Source: Trichlorobacter thiogenes (lineage in GTDB: Bacteria > Desulfobacterota > Desulfuromonadia > Geobacterales > Pseudopelobacteraceae). Taken from it: 64,000 nt of DNA. This document shows, piece after piece, positions 1 through 8,080 of this stretch. Both the position numbers and the translations under genes were made by a program. Location: the NCBI RefSeq assembly GCF_900167465.1, contig NZ_FUWR01000001.1, positions 53,141-117,140 of the forward strand, written 5' to 3'. Position 1 is the stretch's first letter; every line of letters starts with the position of its first letter. Below the pieces are notes generated by a model that did no database searches, was not told where the DNA came from, and saw nothing but the letters and a program-made list of their open reading frames with translations.

Positions 1-205
1 CACCAGGAATGGGTGGAGGGGCAATTTTCAGGATTGGATAGCAGACCAGCGTTATGGAGAGAACCGCTACAATCTTGATGCGGGTTGGCAGACGACGCCC
101 ACCGAACAACGGAAGGGCAGCGAACAGACCTCCAATGCGGCATAGTACCAAGGCGAACAGAAATACATCGGCTTGACTTGGCAGCGGTGATACAAAGGGG
201 AACAT
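1..205 (-). CDS. fliR: Flagellar export gate protein FliR (N-terminal part)
   Basis: Integral membrane component of the flagellar type III export gate, which works with FliP and FliQ to pass rod, hook and filament subunits. Only the first 68 or so residues are present; the gene runs off the left edge of the window. The visible part begins MFPFVSPLPSQADVF and gives a first hydrophobic segment (FLFALVLCRIGGLFAALPLF) and the start of a second (VLSITLVCYPIL), as expected for FliR. The ATG lies six bases after the fliQ stop, in the order fliP-fliQ-fliR seen in most flagellar operons. The identification rests on position and this N-terminus. Confidence 0.85.
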   Translation of the reverse strand, partial: MFPFVSPLPSQADVFLFALVLCRIGGLFAALPLFGGRRLPTRIKIVAVLSITLVCYPILKIAPPPIPG

Positions 206-211
206 GCCTGA

Positions 212-481
212 CTAGCGCCGCATTACGGCAATCAGCGCATAAATCTCGCGAGTAAAATCACTCATGTAGCTCATCATCCAGGGGAAAAATATAATGATGG
301 CCACCATAACCGCAACAATCTTCGGGGCAAAGGCGAGCGTTGCTTCGTTAATAGAGGTAACCGCCTGAAAGACACTGATGGCAAGACCGACCACCAGACT
401 GAACAGCAGCAACGGAGCTGCCAAAAGCAAGGTAGCCTCAAAACTTCTACGTGCCAGTTGAACAACCAGTTCGGGGGTCAT
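212..481 (-). CDS. fliQ: Flagellar export gate protein FliQ
   Basis: Small integral membrane protein of the flagellar export gate, forming the FliPQR pore complex. The 89-residue product has the normal FliQ length and begins MTPELVVQLARRSFEATLLL, with two hydrophobic hairpin helices at about residues 15-42 and 48-72 and the conserved AISVFQAVTSINEATLAF region between them. The start has an AAAGGA Shine-Dalgarno sequence. It sits between fliP (12 bases upstream) and fliR (6 bases downstream), so the three are almost certainly co-transcribed. Confidence 0.95.
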   Translation of the reverse strand: MTPELVVQLARRSFEATLLLAAPLLLFSLVVGLAISVFQAVTSINEATLAFAPKIVAVMVAIIIFFPWMMSYMSDFTREIYALIAVMRR

Positions 482-493
482 GGCATATCCTTT

Positions 494-1264
494 CTAACCA
501 AAACTCTTGACCAGAGAACTGATAACCAATCCCCATCCATCTACCAGTACAAACAGCAAAATTTTAAACGGTAACGATATCATGACCGGTGGCAGCATCA
601 TCATACCCATAGACATCAGCACTGATGCAACCACCATATCCACCACAATAAATGGTATATAGATCAAAAAACCGATCTGAAAGGCGGTACGTAGCTCCGA
701 AATCATGAAGGCCGGAACAATGGTGAGGGTTGGGATATCATCGGCATTTTTGGGACGGGCCTGCTTGGAAAGACTGACAAACAGGGCCAAATCTTTTTCC
801 CGCGTCTGCGACAGCATAAACTTACGTACCGGCTGTGTCGCTTTCTCAAAGGCCTGTTCCTGGGAAAGGACACCTGCCTTGTACGGCTGATACGCGTCTC
901 GATCAACCTGCTGCCAGACGGGAGTCATGATGAAAAAAGTCAGAAACAGCGAAAGGGCCAGAATTATCTGGTTTGAGGGGGCTTGCTGAGTACCCAGGGC
1001 AGTTCGCAAAAACGAGAGCACGACAACGATACGGGTAAACGAAGTGGTCATGATCAGCAGGCTGGGAGCCAGTGAAAGCACCGTAAGCAACAAGAAAATC
1101 TGGATCGTTGTCGCCACTTCGCCTGGCTTTGTTGCCGTACCCACACCAATATTCAGCGATGGCAACGGAACCGGTGCTGCCGTTGCAAAGGCTACGGTAC
1201 CAACAACGACGGTAGCCAGCAAAAACAGGGTTCCCCAAAAACGTTTTCCTGCAAAAGAGGTCAT
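494..1264 (-). CDS. fliP: Flagellar export gate protein FliP
   Basis: Core subunit of the flagellar export gate. The protein starts with a cleavable-looking hydrophobic leader (about residues 8-29, as known for FliP) followed by transmembrane segments. The FliP family hallmarks are present: SFLRTALGTQQAPSNQI after the second hydrophobic segment and the C-terminal PAFMISELRTAFQIGFLIY block followed by MGMMMLPPVMISLPFKILLF. The ATG at 1264 is preferred (256 residues); an in-frame TTG two codons upstream is possible. The gene lies between fliO and fliQ, in the conserved order of this operon. Confidence 0.95.
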   Translation of the reverse strand: MTSFAGKRFWGTLFLLATVVVGTVAFATAAPVPLPSLNIGVGTATKPGEVATTIQIFLLLTVLSLAPSLLIMTTSFTRIVVVLSFLRTALGTQQAPSNQIILALSLFLTFFIMTPVWQQVDRDAYQPYKAGVLSQEQAFEKATQPVRKFMLSQTREKDLALFVSLSKQARPKNADDIPTLTIVPAFMISELRTAFQIGFLIYIPFIVVDMVVASVLMSMGMMMLPPVMISLPFKILLFVLVDGWGLVISSLVKSFG

Positions 1265-1291
1265 AGTCAATCCAGAACGCGTAAAATCACC

Positions 1292-1726
1292 TTAACTACG
1301 CGATGTTGCTCGCTTCAACAAAGAGAAAAATGACAGCCTGTCAGGTGATTCATCAATCACTTCAATTTCTTCCAGCATCGGCACCTGCTTAATCAGATTA
1401 AGGTTATCACCACTGCTTGCGAGCAAGAGATACTCTCCAGCAACCTCAATCAGAACAAGTGCCTTACGGGGCCCCAGTGCACGAACTTCGAGTATCCTGA
1501 TATGCTGGCTACCAACTTTTAACGCAGGAATTTTACGCATCAACCGGGTTGCGAGATAGTATGTCAACAGAATCAAACCGACAACCAGCAATAACGCAGC
1601 AATCATCTGAAGGAAACTGGAAAGAAAACTGAAATCTCCGCCGCCTGCCTGCCCTTCAGCTCCCTTTGCCAATGCAGGGAACAGCCCTATCCCCAAAAGT
1701 AACAGCAGGACAGACTGTCTGATCAC
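1292..1726 (-). CDS. fliO: Flagellar biosynthesis protein FliO
   Basis: Membrane protein that helps assemble or stabilise the FliP ring. It has 144 residues with a signal-like hydrophobic N-terminus (about residues 5-20), a single strong transmembrane helix at about 38-62 (MIAALLLVVGLILLTYYLA), then a cytoplasmic domain with the FliO pattern IRILEVRALGPRKALVLIEVAGEYLLLASS. It starts at a GTG that overlaps the fliN stop codon (GTGA), with GGAG upstream, which implies translational coupling. FliO is poorly conserved, so the call also leans on the fliN-fliO-fliP order. Confidence 0.88.
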   Translation of the reverse strand: MIRQSVLLLLLGIGLFPALAKGAEGQAGGGDFSFLSSFLQMIAALLLVVGLILLTYYLATRLMRKIPALKVGSQHIRILEVRALGPRKALVLIEVAGEYLLLASSGDNLNLIKQVPMLEEIEVIDESPDRLSFFSLLKRATSRS

Positions 1727-2022
1727 AAAATTTTCTCCACCCGTTCATTCGGGCTGACAATATCAACCAGACGGACACCGAATTTTTCGTTAACCACCAC
1801 GGCTTCCCCCCTGGCAACCAGCTTAGAGTTGACGAAAATATCCAATGGTTCACCGGCAAGTTTAGTCAACTCTACCACTGCCCCCTGATTCAGTTGCAGG
1901 ATATCCTTAACCAACAGCTTGGTGCGTCCCAGCTCCACCGTAACCTGAAGCGGGATATCAAGTATAAATTCCAGATTTTTCCGTTCCTGTTCAGCTTCTG
2001 CGGCATCAGGCTTGTCGTTCAC
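1723..2022 (-). CDS. fliN: Flagellar motor switch protein FliN
   Basis: C-ring protein that, with FliM, sets rotation direction and docks the export apparatus. The 99-residue product consists of a short charged tail and one SpoA/FliN domain (LDIPLQVTVELGRTKLLVKD ... LDIFVNSKLVARGEAVVV.EKFGVRLVDIVS). The start is set to GTG at 2022: it has an AAGGGGAA Shine-Dalgarno sequence at good spacing and gives standard FliN length, whereas the longer frame (131 residues) would run through the fliM coding region with no FliN-like sequence. It overlaps the fliM stop by 17 bases. Confidence 0.93.
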   Translation of the reverse strand: MNDKPDAAEAEQERKNLEFILDIPLQVTVELGRTKLLVKDILQLNQGAVVELTKLAGEPLDIFVNSKLVARGEAVVVNEKFGVRLVDIVSPNERVEKIL

Positions 2023-3007
2023 GTGGGTTCCCCTTGTTGGAGATGATATCGCTAATCTGCATCGCTTTGTTGCCATGCCGTATTCCAGGAATGCCCTGAT
2101 ATTTTGGCACTCCTTCAACCTTCACCATAAGCTCGCTGGTGCAGGGTTTATCCAACATAATAGTATCACCAACTTCAAGATCAAGAAGCTCTCTAAGTGA
2201 AATCAGAGAATTACCTAATTCAACCGTAAGCTCCATTGGCGCATCAAGTATTTCTGACGAAAGACGATGTGACCACTGCGGATCAATGGCCATCAGGTCA
2301 AACTGCATTCCCTCCTTAAGCTTGTCCCGAATCGGCTCTATGGTCATAATCGGGACGACAAAGATCATCGTACCGACATTTTCTTCTATATGTACCTTTA
2401 CCGTCATGGTTACCACCTGATATTCAGGCGGCACAATAGTAACCAGACGGGGGTTCATCTCCATCCTCAAAATACTTAATTTAGCTGGATACAGCGGGGC
2501 CCAGGCCTTTTCAAGGTCTGTCATGACATCAGCCAGCACCATTTCAACCAGCCTCAGCTCAAGGGTAGTGAAAAGACGATTCAACGCCAATGCTGTACGG
2601 CTGGTCCCCCCCAGCACGCTGTCAACAATAGCAAATGCAAGGGAGCTGTCCATTGCTATCAGGGCAGCACCCTTAAGGGGATCAAGCTTGAAAATCGCCA
2701 TACAAACCGGCGACGGCAATGTTTGCAGAAAATCATCAAATTTGTAGGAGCGTGCACCGACCTTCTTGATCTCAACTACCTTGCGAAGACGGTTTGAAAG
2801 GGTAATCCGGTTAAAACGGATAAAGCCGTCATAGACGATATCCAGGTTCGGGACAAAACCGCGGTAGGCCTCTGTGTTAAAGAGGTCATAGCTGACGGCA
2901 GTACTTTCTGATTTGGAAAGTTCCTTTTCAGGCTCAATCCGTCCGTCAAAAACGGCATTCAGCAGCGCCTCAATTTCAGCTTTGGTAAGAATTTTCTCCA
3001 TGGCCAC
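2006..3007 (-). CDS. fliM: Flagellar motor switch protein FliM
   Basis: C-ring protein that receives the CheY-P signal. The N-terminus carries the CheY-binding motif (KAEIEALLNAV, compare EIDALL in the family), followed by the CheC-like middle domain (about residues 45-230) and a C-terminal SpoA domain (about 255-325: APMELTVELGNSLISLRELLDLEVGDTI). The frame opens with GTG at 3007; an ATG two codons in (3001) is an equally plausible start. It lies 17 bases after fliL. About 331-333 residues is normal length. Confidence 0.95.
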   Translation of the reverse strand: MAMEKILTKAEIEALLNAVFDGRIEPEKELSKSESTAVSYDLFNTEAYRGFVPNLDIVYDGFIRFNRITLSNRLRKVVEIKKVGARSYKFDDFLQTLPSPVCMAIFKLDPLKGAALIAMDSSLAFAIVDSVLGGTSRTALALNRLFTTLELRLVEMVLADVMTDLEKAWAPLYPAKLSILRMEMNPRLVTIVPPEYQVVTMTVKVHIEENVGTMIFVVPIMTIEPIRDKLKEGMQFDLMAIDPQWSHRLSSEILDAPMELTVELGNSLISLRELLDLEVGDTIMLDKPCTSELMVKVEGVPKYQGIPGIRHGNKAMQISDIISNKGNPRERQA

Positions 3008-3024
3008 CCGACGTCCCCGTTCAG

Positions 3025-3582
3025 CTACTGGACAACAAAGTCAGTGAAATAGACCTTGCTGACCTTACCTTGGGCCACGATCTTACTGATAGCGGTCAGT
3101 ATTTCTTCCCTCAGCTGATTTTTGCCTTGGGCATCCTGAATCTCCTGCAACGTTTTGGTAGTCAGCACCACCAGAATAGCATCTCGAATCGCTGCAAGGC
3201 GTCCTTCCAGCTCTGGCTTGATGGCAGCATTCGACATCTCGAGCTCTACTTTTACCTTGAGATACCGCAGTTCCTGGCCGTCGTAGATATTCACAATAAA
3301 GGGCTCAAGCGTAAACACAGTAGAAACACCGGGCGCACCGGCAGCACCACCATGACCGCCACCAGCAGCCGGAGCCGCAGCGCCATGCCCTCCCTCAGCA
3401 GCAGCCGGAGCGCCATGAGCATCAGCCCCTTCTTTTTTCTTATCGCCCTTACCCATCATCATGAACACAACTACGCCGGCAATAACCAACACCAGCACTG
3501 CCGCCCCAATGATAATAAACAGCTTCTTCTTACCGCCACCCTCTTCCGGGGCTTCGGCCGCTGCCTGCTCTTCTTTTGCCAT
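3025..3582 (-). CDS. fliL: Flagellar basal body-associated protein FliL
   Basis: Single-pass membrane protein that rings the stator units and supports motor function. The 185-residue product has a short cytoplasmic tail, one transmembrane helix at about residues 19-42, a long low-complexity linker (about 50-85) rich in Gly, Ala and His, then the conserved periplasmic FliL domain (TVFTLEPFIVNIYDGQELRY ... ILVVLTTKTLQEIQDAQGKNQLREEILTAISKIV). A GGAGG Shine-Dalgarno sequence precedes the ATG. It is the first gene of the fliL-fliR block and is separated from the upstream hook gene by about 190 bases with a hairpin. Confidence 0.93.
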   Translation of the reverse strand: MAKEEQAAAEAPEEGGGKKKLFIIIGAAVLVLVIAGVVVFMMMGKGDKKKEGADAHGAPAAAEGGHGAAAPAAGGGHGGAAGAPGVSTVFTLEPFIVNIYDGQELRYLKVKVELEMSNAAIKPELEGRLAAIRDAILVVLTTKTLQEIQDAQGKNQLREEILTAISKIVAQGKVSKVYFTDFVVQ

Positions 3583-3632
3583 TCGCTCCTCCGGTATCTA
3601 TCCACCATAAGCTGATCAGTTACTTCATAGCA

Positions 3633-3661
3633 TATTTAAAACGAAAACGAAGTTTTTGCAA
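3633..3661 (-). promoter_or_regulatory. Possible sigma-70 type promoter for the fliL block
   Basis: On the minus strand TTGCAA and TAAATA are separated by 17 bases, about 50-80 bases upstream of fliL. The match is moderate and the stretch is A+T rich, so this is a tentative call; transcription from the hook operon upstream could also read through. Confidence 0.28.
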
Positions 3662-3700
3662 CCACTTGCAATCATTATTCTTGTAGTATTGAACAATTGC

Positions 3701-3740
3701 GCCCCCGTCCACCTGCAAAAATCTGCAGGCAAACGGGGGC
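3701..3740. terminator. Hairpin between hook gene and fliL
   Basis: GCCCCCGT pairs with ACGGGGGC, with a second inner stem CCTGCA/TGCAGG, making a strong 40-base hairpin just after the hook gene stop codon (3771). There is no long T run on either side, so it may be an attenuating or mRNA-protecting structure and not a full intrinsic terminator. Confidence 0.5.
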
Positions 3741-3770
3741 AGTATCAGCCTATAACGCGTTAACTAGCTA

Positions 3771-4673
3771 TTAACGCTTGAGATTCAGAACCTCCTGGGT
3801 CATCTCATCAGCTGTGGTAATGGTCTTTGAGTTGGCTGAATAGGCCCGCTGAGTCAGAATCATTTTTACAAACTGGGCCGCCATATCAACGTTGCTCAAT
3901 TCCAGCGAACTGGATTTAATTTCTTCTGAACTACCGTTGGCTCGGTTGATTGCTGCAGAAAATGCCGTTGTAGGAACGCCAGCATCAGCACTACTTCTAA
4001 ACATGGTGCCGCCAACTTTCATCAGGCCAAGCGGATTTGTTGGGTTTACAACAGCTATGGTATGCCCAGCATCTCTTACAACAGTGTAGTTTGCCGTTGT
4101 TGCAGGAAGACTGGCTCCACTTCCGTTATAATAGTAAGCATTACCGTTATAGTCTGCATAGGTGATTACTCCCTGCGAATCAATTGCCGTTATCTTGGCA
4201 AAATCTCCCGCTGCCGGTGCGGCCGGAGCAACGGTATGCTGAAATAAAATTGGTGCTCCTGTAGCAGCTTCAAGCGACAAATAGCCATCAGGATTTGTCA
4301 GGTTATACGAGCTATTCACCCTGAGGGCACCGGCACGTGAGAGGTACGCCAAATCTTGTGAAGCGACTGCAGCGACAGTATTAGGAGCAGCAAAAGCAAA
4401 AAAACTGTTGCCCTGAATGGCAACATCAGAAACCACCTCAGTGTTTTCAAAGGCCCCCTGTGCATAGATGTTATCTACCTTTTGAATCTGGACACCACGA
4501 CCAATCTGCGAATTGTTTGGACCAGTTGCCGAAAGCATATCTGAAAAAAGCATCCGTCCACTCTTAAAACCTATTGTGTTGACGTTGGCCAGATTGTTAC
4601 CAATTACGTTAATTCCTTCGGCATTGGCTAACAGGCCTGATACACCGGAATACATTGCTGATGTAATACTCAT
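3771..4673 (-). CDS. flgE: Flagellar hook protein, short FlgE-type
   Basis: Axial hook/rod family protein. The N-terminus (MSITSAMYSGVSGLLANAEG, NVIGNNLANVNTIGFKSGR) and C-terminus (SNVDMAAQFVKMILTQRAYSANSKTITT) are the paired coiled-coil ends that define FlgE/FlgF/FlgG proteins; the FSDMLS and VQIQKVDNIYAQGAFENTEV regions fit FlgE best. At 300 residues it is shorter than typical hook proteins (roughly 400 or more), with a small Ala/Thr/Gly/Asn-rich middle. Position after flgD and the flagellar operon protein supports hook rather than rod. FlgF-like alternatives cannot be excluded. Confidence 0.8.
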   Translation of the reverse strand: MSITSAMYSGVSGLLANAEGINVIGNNLANVNTIGFKSGRMLFSDMLSATGPNNSQIGRGVQIQKVDNIYAQGAFENTEVVSDVAIQGNSFFAFAAPNTVAAVASQDLAYLSRAGALRVNSSYNLTNPDGYLSLEAATGAPILFQHTVAPAAPAAGDFAKITAIDSQGVITYADYNGNAYYYNGSGASLPATTANYTVVRDAGHTIAVVNPTNPLGLMKVGGTMFRSSADAGVPTTAFSAAINRANGSSEEIKSSSLELSNVDMAAQFVKMILTQRAYSANSKTITTADEMTQEVLNLKR

Positions 4674-4695
4674 TTTGTTGCCTCCTGTTCTTGGT

Positions 4696-4723
4696 GGAGT
4701 TGCGTCAGTCGGTCAGCAACTCC
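4696..4723 (-). promoter_or_regulatory. Hairpin in the 5' leader of the hook gene
   Basis: GGAGTTGC and GCAACTCC form an 8 bp stem with a 12-base loop between the stop of the preceding gene and the AGGAGG ribosome site of the hook gene. It could adjust hook translation or stability. There is no T run, so it is not an obvious terminator. Confidence 0.4.
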
Positions 4724-4759
4724 TTAGGCTTCCTCAAGAGGACCAGCCCGTTAGGTTCG

Positions 4760-5143
4760 TTAGATAACTACTGCTGAGTCAATATTGGTAAAGACATTTC
4801 CTTTCATCTGGCTACGATCCATGGCGGTCACCACAGTACGATTCTTAACACTGACCACCAGAGCCGCATCACCCATCATAACCAGCGAATCTTTACCACC
4901 TTTCTGTGCTACACTGTTTACTGCTCCTTCCAGTTGCTTCAGCTGATCATTACTGAATGAGATGTTACGCGCCTTAAGGCGATCCTGGGCATGCTGTGAA
5001 AACTTGACACCTTGGGTCTGGTCAAGGACCTTTGAAAAAGGTGTTTCACCAACTGGCTGTGTTGGCTGACTTCTTGTCGGCTGAGTCGGTTTTCCAACCG
5101 GCTGAACCGGGTTGGGAAAATATAGCTGGTCAACCGCGCTCAT
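4760..5143 (-). CDS. Flagellar operon protein (TIGR02530-type)
   Basis: A 127-residue protein resembling the small conserved flagellar operon protein family found between flgD and flgE in Firmicutes and Deltaproteobacteria. The first 45 residues are Pro/Gln/Thr-rich (repeats of QPVG and TQPT), then comes the conserved part: VKFSQHAQDRLKARNISFS.DQLKQLEGAVNSVAQKGGKDSLVMMGDAALVVSVKNRTVVTAMD. No enzyme motif or membrane segment is seen. Its start overlaps the flgD stop by four bases (ATGA type), so it is translationally coupled to flgD. Its precise role is not established; a part in hook assembly is inferred from position. Confidence 0.78.
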   Translation of the reverse strand: MSAVDQLYFPNPVQPVGKPTQPTRSQPTQPVGETPFSKVLDQTQGVKFSQHAQDRLKARNISFSNDQLKQLEGAVNSVAQKGGKDSLVMMGDAALVVSVKNRTVVTAMDRSQMKGNVFTNIDSAVVI

Positions 5144-5808
5144 GTTGTACTCACCCTCATCACATCGGAAAATGGAACGAGCACAGACCCAATGGTGATA
5201 TAGGCAACACCCTCTGCAAATGTAACTCCGTCAGCCCTGCCTGTTGTAAAGGTTGTTGCGGTCTGTGTAGCACCAGCGGCATCAGTACCGCTGATTGAAA
5301 AACTATAGGCACCCGCTGACAATTGATTACCCTGACCATCCGTGCCATCCCAAGCATATGTGCCTTTACCCGCTGCCTGTGCACCAAGGTCAATCGTACG
5401 GATAGTTGTTCCTGATGCATCCTTGATGGTAAGCGTAGTTGCAGTAGTACCAGACGGCATTTGATAGCTTAGCTCCACCGAATTTGTTCCATCGAAGTTA
5501 AGCTGACTGCCAAGTGCAACAATATCCTTGCCAATCAATCCAACTGAACTTAAAGCCAGGTTGTTATTTTGAGCACTCAGCAAATTATTTAAAGCGGTAG
5601 TTGTGTTATAGGCCTGCTCTACCTGTGTCAGCTGAGCCAACTGCCCTAACATCTCTGTCGGGTCCTGGGGAGAAAGCGGATCCTGATTCTGCAACTGCGC
5701 AATAAACAGTTTCAGAAAATCATCCTTGTTCATACCAAGCTCTTGCTTCATTGCAGCAGCCGCAGTTGATGTTGTTGTACTTGTTGTACTTGTAACTGCT
5801 GTTGTCAT
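5140..5808 (-). CDS. flgD: Hook scaffold (hook cap) protein FlgD
   Basis: Cap that sits on the growing hook and guides hook subunit assembly. The 222-residue protein begins with a Thr/Ser/Ala-rich export tail, then the FlgD signature KDDFLKLFIAQLQNQDPLSP and TEMLGQLAQLTQVEQ (about residues 28-62), followed by the FlgD tudor/FN3-like region with TLTIKDASGTTIRTIDLG and GTYAWDGTDGQGNQLSAGAYSFSI, typical of FLGD-like Ig domains. It lies 14 bases after fliK and overlaps the next gene. Confidence 0.93.
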   Translation of the reverse strand: MTTAVTSTTSTTTSTAAAAMKQELGMNKDDFLKLFIAQLQNQDPLSPQDPTEMLGQLAQLTQVEQAYNTTTALNNLLSAQNNNLALSSVGLIGKDIVALGSQLNFDGTNSVELSYQMPSGTTATTLTIKDASGTTIRTIDLGAQAAGKGTYAWDGTDGQGNQLSAGAYSFSISGTDAAGATQTATTFTTGRADGVTFAEGVAYITIGSVLVPFSDVMRVSTT

Positions 5809-5822
5809 ATTAGCCTCCTTTC

Positions 5823-7442
5823 TTAGAATCGCACATCAAGTGTAGACTGATACTGTGGCACAAAATATTTCATGGTTGTTTCAACCCCTTCAACAGCACC
5901 ACCTTTTGCACGTACTGATGCGTAGTGTGGCTGATACTGACGTTGTTCCTGTGTCATCTGACGCCAATCCATTGACTGTTGCTGTGATTGGTGGCCATTA
6001 CCACCTGTCGTTACATTAAAAGAATCAACTTTGATATTCTGCCGTGCCAAGGTCTCCTTCAACTCATCTGCCTGCTGTAACAGAGCGTCACGCACAGTGC
6101 GATTTTCTGCTACGATCTCAAGCTTTAAACGGTTGTCATCCATCCGCATATTCAACTGCAAATTCCCCAAATTTTCTGGGGACAACTTAAGTGATATCTG
6201 GTCATTACCCTGCTTGATCTCATGGCTGGCCAGACGATCTGTGACTTGGCGGCCAATCAATTCTTGTGGAACACTCTTAACGAGCTCCGTTGTTGTGCCA
6301 TCTGTCGCAACAACCTGCGACTGCCCTGTATGCATAGCTACTGTCTGCGGTTCAGGTAAACGGAAGGTCGTTCCTGCGTTTTCTACCAACTCTGGTTTTA
6401 TCTGTTCTCCCTGTATAACAAGCTCTTTAGGCGTCTTAGCCAGCAATTGCGAACCCTGTTCTTGCTGATCAGAGGCAGTGTTTTTTTGGCCTTCTGATCC
6501 TGCTGCAGCTGCCATTACATCGGGGTGTTGAGCAAATCTAACCGGTTGCGGCACGACTGCTGCTGTGGTTTTAACAGCCCCTGCAACTTCTTGTGCTGCT
6601 GGCTGAGCTTCCGTTGTCTGCTGAGCTATTTGCTCTGCACTGACTTGATTTCTTTGAACTAGTTTCTCAGGTTCAGCATTCAGACTAATGTTTTGCTGTT
6701 GAACAGGTTTATCAGCAACACCTGTTGTTGCCATCTGTAATTTACTACTTGAAGCCACCGGGGGTAGTGTAGCAGCTACCTTTGCAGTTGCAACAGTCTC
6801 AAAACGGCCAACCACTGCTTGTTGTGCTTCATTTTGCATCACATTTAATTCTTGAGCGGTTTGAAGCACATCCTGAACAGTTGTCTGTTGAGCCGATGTT
6901 GTATCAGCTGACACTGACAATTGGCTTGTCAGGTTTTGAACAATTGCCTGTTCAGACTGTGCTGCGACAGCAACCATAGGCAACCCACCAGCCAAATCAT
7001 CACCAGTCAGCTGAGTATTTAGCCGGACTGCTGATACGTCACCTATTGCTGGCAGTTCATTGCCCTCTACCGTGGTGATACTTGCCGTTTGCTGTTGTTG
7101 TTGAGTGGGGATACTGGCTTGAATAACGGCCAACTGCGCATACGCTGCCAGCTGATTAACAACGGTGGGATCTAAATCTGTCAGTGGAGCTTCTTTTTCG
7201 ATAAGCTGCTTTGTGAGTACAGCCACACTATCGGTAGCACCAAATAGTGTTTCACTTTTTTGTGGCTGTCCTTGACCACACTGGTCTCCAACACCAAGCA
7301 AACCCAGCAAGTTCTGCCCAAGCATCTCACGAAACAAGCCGACTGAAACCGCCTGCTTTCCGACCGGATCGGTTACTGCAACTGCTGACGCTGATACATT
7401 AGTAACAGCAGTCGGCATCATCATAATCTGTCCTGCATCCAT
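5823..7442 (-). CDS. fliK: Flagellar hook-length control protein FliK
   Basis: Exported molecular ruler that stops hook growth and switches export specificity. The 539-residue product is dominated by a Gln/Thr/Ala/Val-rich, low-complexity N-terminal and middle region (about residues 1-390), followed by the globular FliK C-terminal domain at about 400-490 (QISLKLSPENLGNLQLNMRM, LKLEIVAENRTVRDALLQQ, ELKETLARQNIKVDSFNV). The sequence after it is polar and rich in Gln. It sits directly upstream of flgD, the usual position. The disordered part is expected to diverge strongly between species. Confidence 0.9.
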   Translation of the reverse strand: MDAGQIMMMPTAVTNVSASAVAVTDPVGKQAVSVGLFREMLGQNLLGLLGVGDQCGQGQPQKSETLFGATDSVAVLTKQLIEKEAPLTDLDPTVVNQLAAYAQLAVIQASIPTQQQQQTASITTVEGNELPAIGDVSAVRLNTQLTGDDLAGGLPMVAVAAQSEQAIVQNLTSQLSVSADTTSAQQTTVQDVLQTAQELNVMQNEAQQAVVGRFETVATAKVAATLPPVASSSKLQMATTGVADKPVQQQNISLNAEPEKLVQRNQVSAEQIAQQTTEAQPAAQEVAGAVKTTAAVVPQPVRFAQHPDVMAAAAGSEGQKNTASDQQEQGSQLLAKTPKELVIQGEQIKPELVENAGTTFRLPEPQTVAMHTGQSQVVATDGTTTELVKSVPQELIGRQVTDRLASHEIKQGNDQISLKLSPENLGNLQLNMRMDDNRLKLEIVAENRTVRDALLQQADELKETLARQNIKVDSFNVTTGGNGHQSQQQSMDWRQMTQEQRQYQPHYASVRAKGGAVEGVETTMKYFVPQYQSTLDVRF

Positions 7443-7521
7443 GTTCTCACCTCCTTTCCTTAAGATTGTCCGAGCATTATGCCCGTATCACTCTTATCGG
7501 CAGAAGAGATGAACTCGTTAA

Positions 7522-8076
7522 CTATTTTTCTCCACGTTTTCGTAGGTTTTCGTTTACCCACCGAATGGTTCTGGGCTGATTAAGATTAGGCACCAGTTTT
7601 GCCACTGTCTTGGTATCCAAGCGGTCTAGCAACAGCTTAACCTCGTCTTCCGCCATCTTATCCAGTAGCTCGGCAGATTGAGCAGGCTTCATGGTTTTAA
7701 ACAACTTTACCATCTTAGTGACCCGCTCGCTCTGGGCCTGCTTCCGACGTTCTTCTTCAGCCTTCACCATCTCGTCATAACTCTTCTTGGTTTCTTCCAT
7801 AGCCTTCAGCTGGGCGTCAATTTTTGCCCCCAGCTTCTTCAGTTCTTCTTCTTTTGCCGCTAAAGCAGCCTCTTTTTCAGCTAACTGTTGCCGACGCGCC
7901 TCTTGAATTGCCCGTTCTTCCCGAGCAGCACGGGTTGGAGGCACCGGGTCTCCCTGCATACTGCTCTGGGGAGTACGCACCGGCTCCGTAGTGCCTTGTG
8001 AAGCAGTTAAGGCCACCGTCGCAAAGGTACCCAGACAGCATGCCATGGCTATAATTGAGATCCAGCGTTTGTTCAC
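7522..8076 (-). CDS. MotE-like / MgtE-N-domain flagellar protein
   Basis: A 184-residue membrane-anchored protein with an N-terminal transmembrane or signal helix (about residues 8-27), a coiled coil rich in Glu/Lys/Ala (about 50-115, EAALAAKEEELKKLGAKI) and a C-terminal MgtE-N/FliG-middle-like domain (MVKLFKTMKPAQSAELLDKM ... VKLLLDRLDTKTVAKLVPNL). This layout matches MotE/YlxF-like proteins encoded next to fliJ in many flagellar operons. Start set to GTG at 8076, which has CAGGAG upstream and lies just after the fliJ stop; the longer frame would overlap fliJ. A periplasmic role with stator or export is inferred. Confidence 0.75.
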   Translation of the reverse strand: MNKRWISIIAMACCLGTFATVALTASQGTTEPVRTPQSSMQGDPVPPTRAAREERAIQEARRQQLAEKEAALAAKEEELKKLGAKIDAQLKAMEETKKSYDEMVKAEEERRKQAQSERVTKMVKLFKTMKPAQSAELLDKMAEDEVKLLLDRLDTKTVAKLVPNLNQPRTIRWVNENLRKRGEK

Positions 8077-8080
8077 CCGG

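Noticed and set aside
1723..2118. Longer 131-codon version of fliN
   Set aside because: The extra 32 codons overlap fliM, lack FliN-like sequence, and a GTG at 2022 with a good ribosome site gives the standard length.
3070..3615. Long plus-strand frame of 181 codons opposite fliL
   Set aside because: It lies antisense to fliL, follows its codon pattern, and the translation is Cys/His/Ser-rich with no family resemblance; fliL is clear.
6600..7150. Repeated Gln/Thr codon stretches in fliK as possible DNA repeats
   Set aside because: They are the normal low-complexity disordered part of FliK, with no exact DNA repeat unit.
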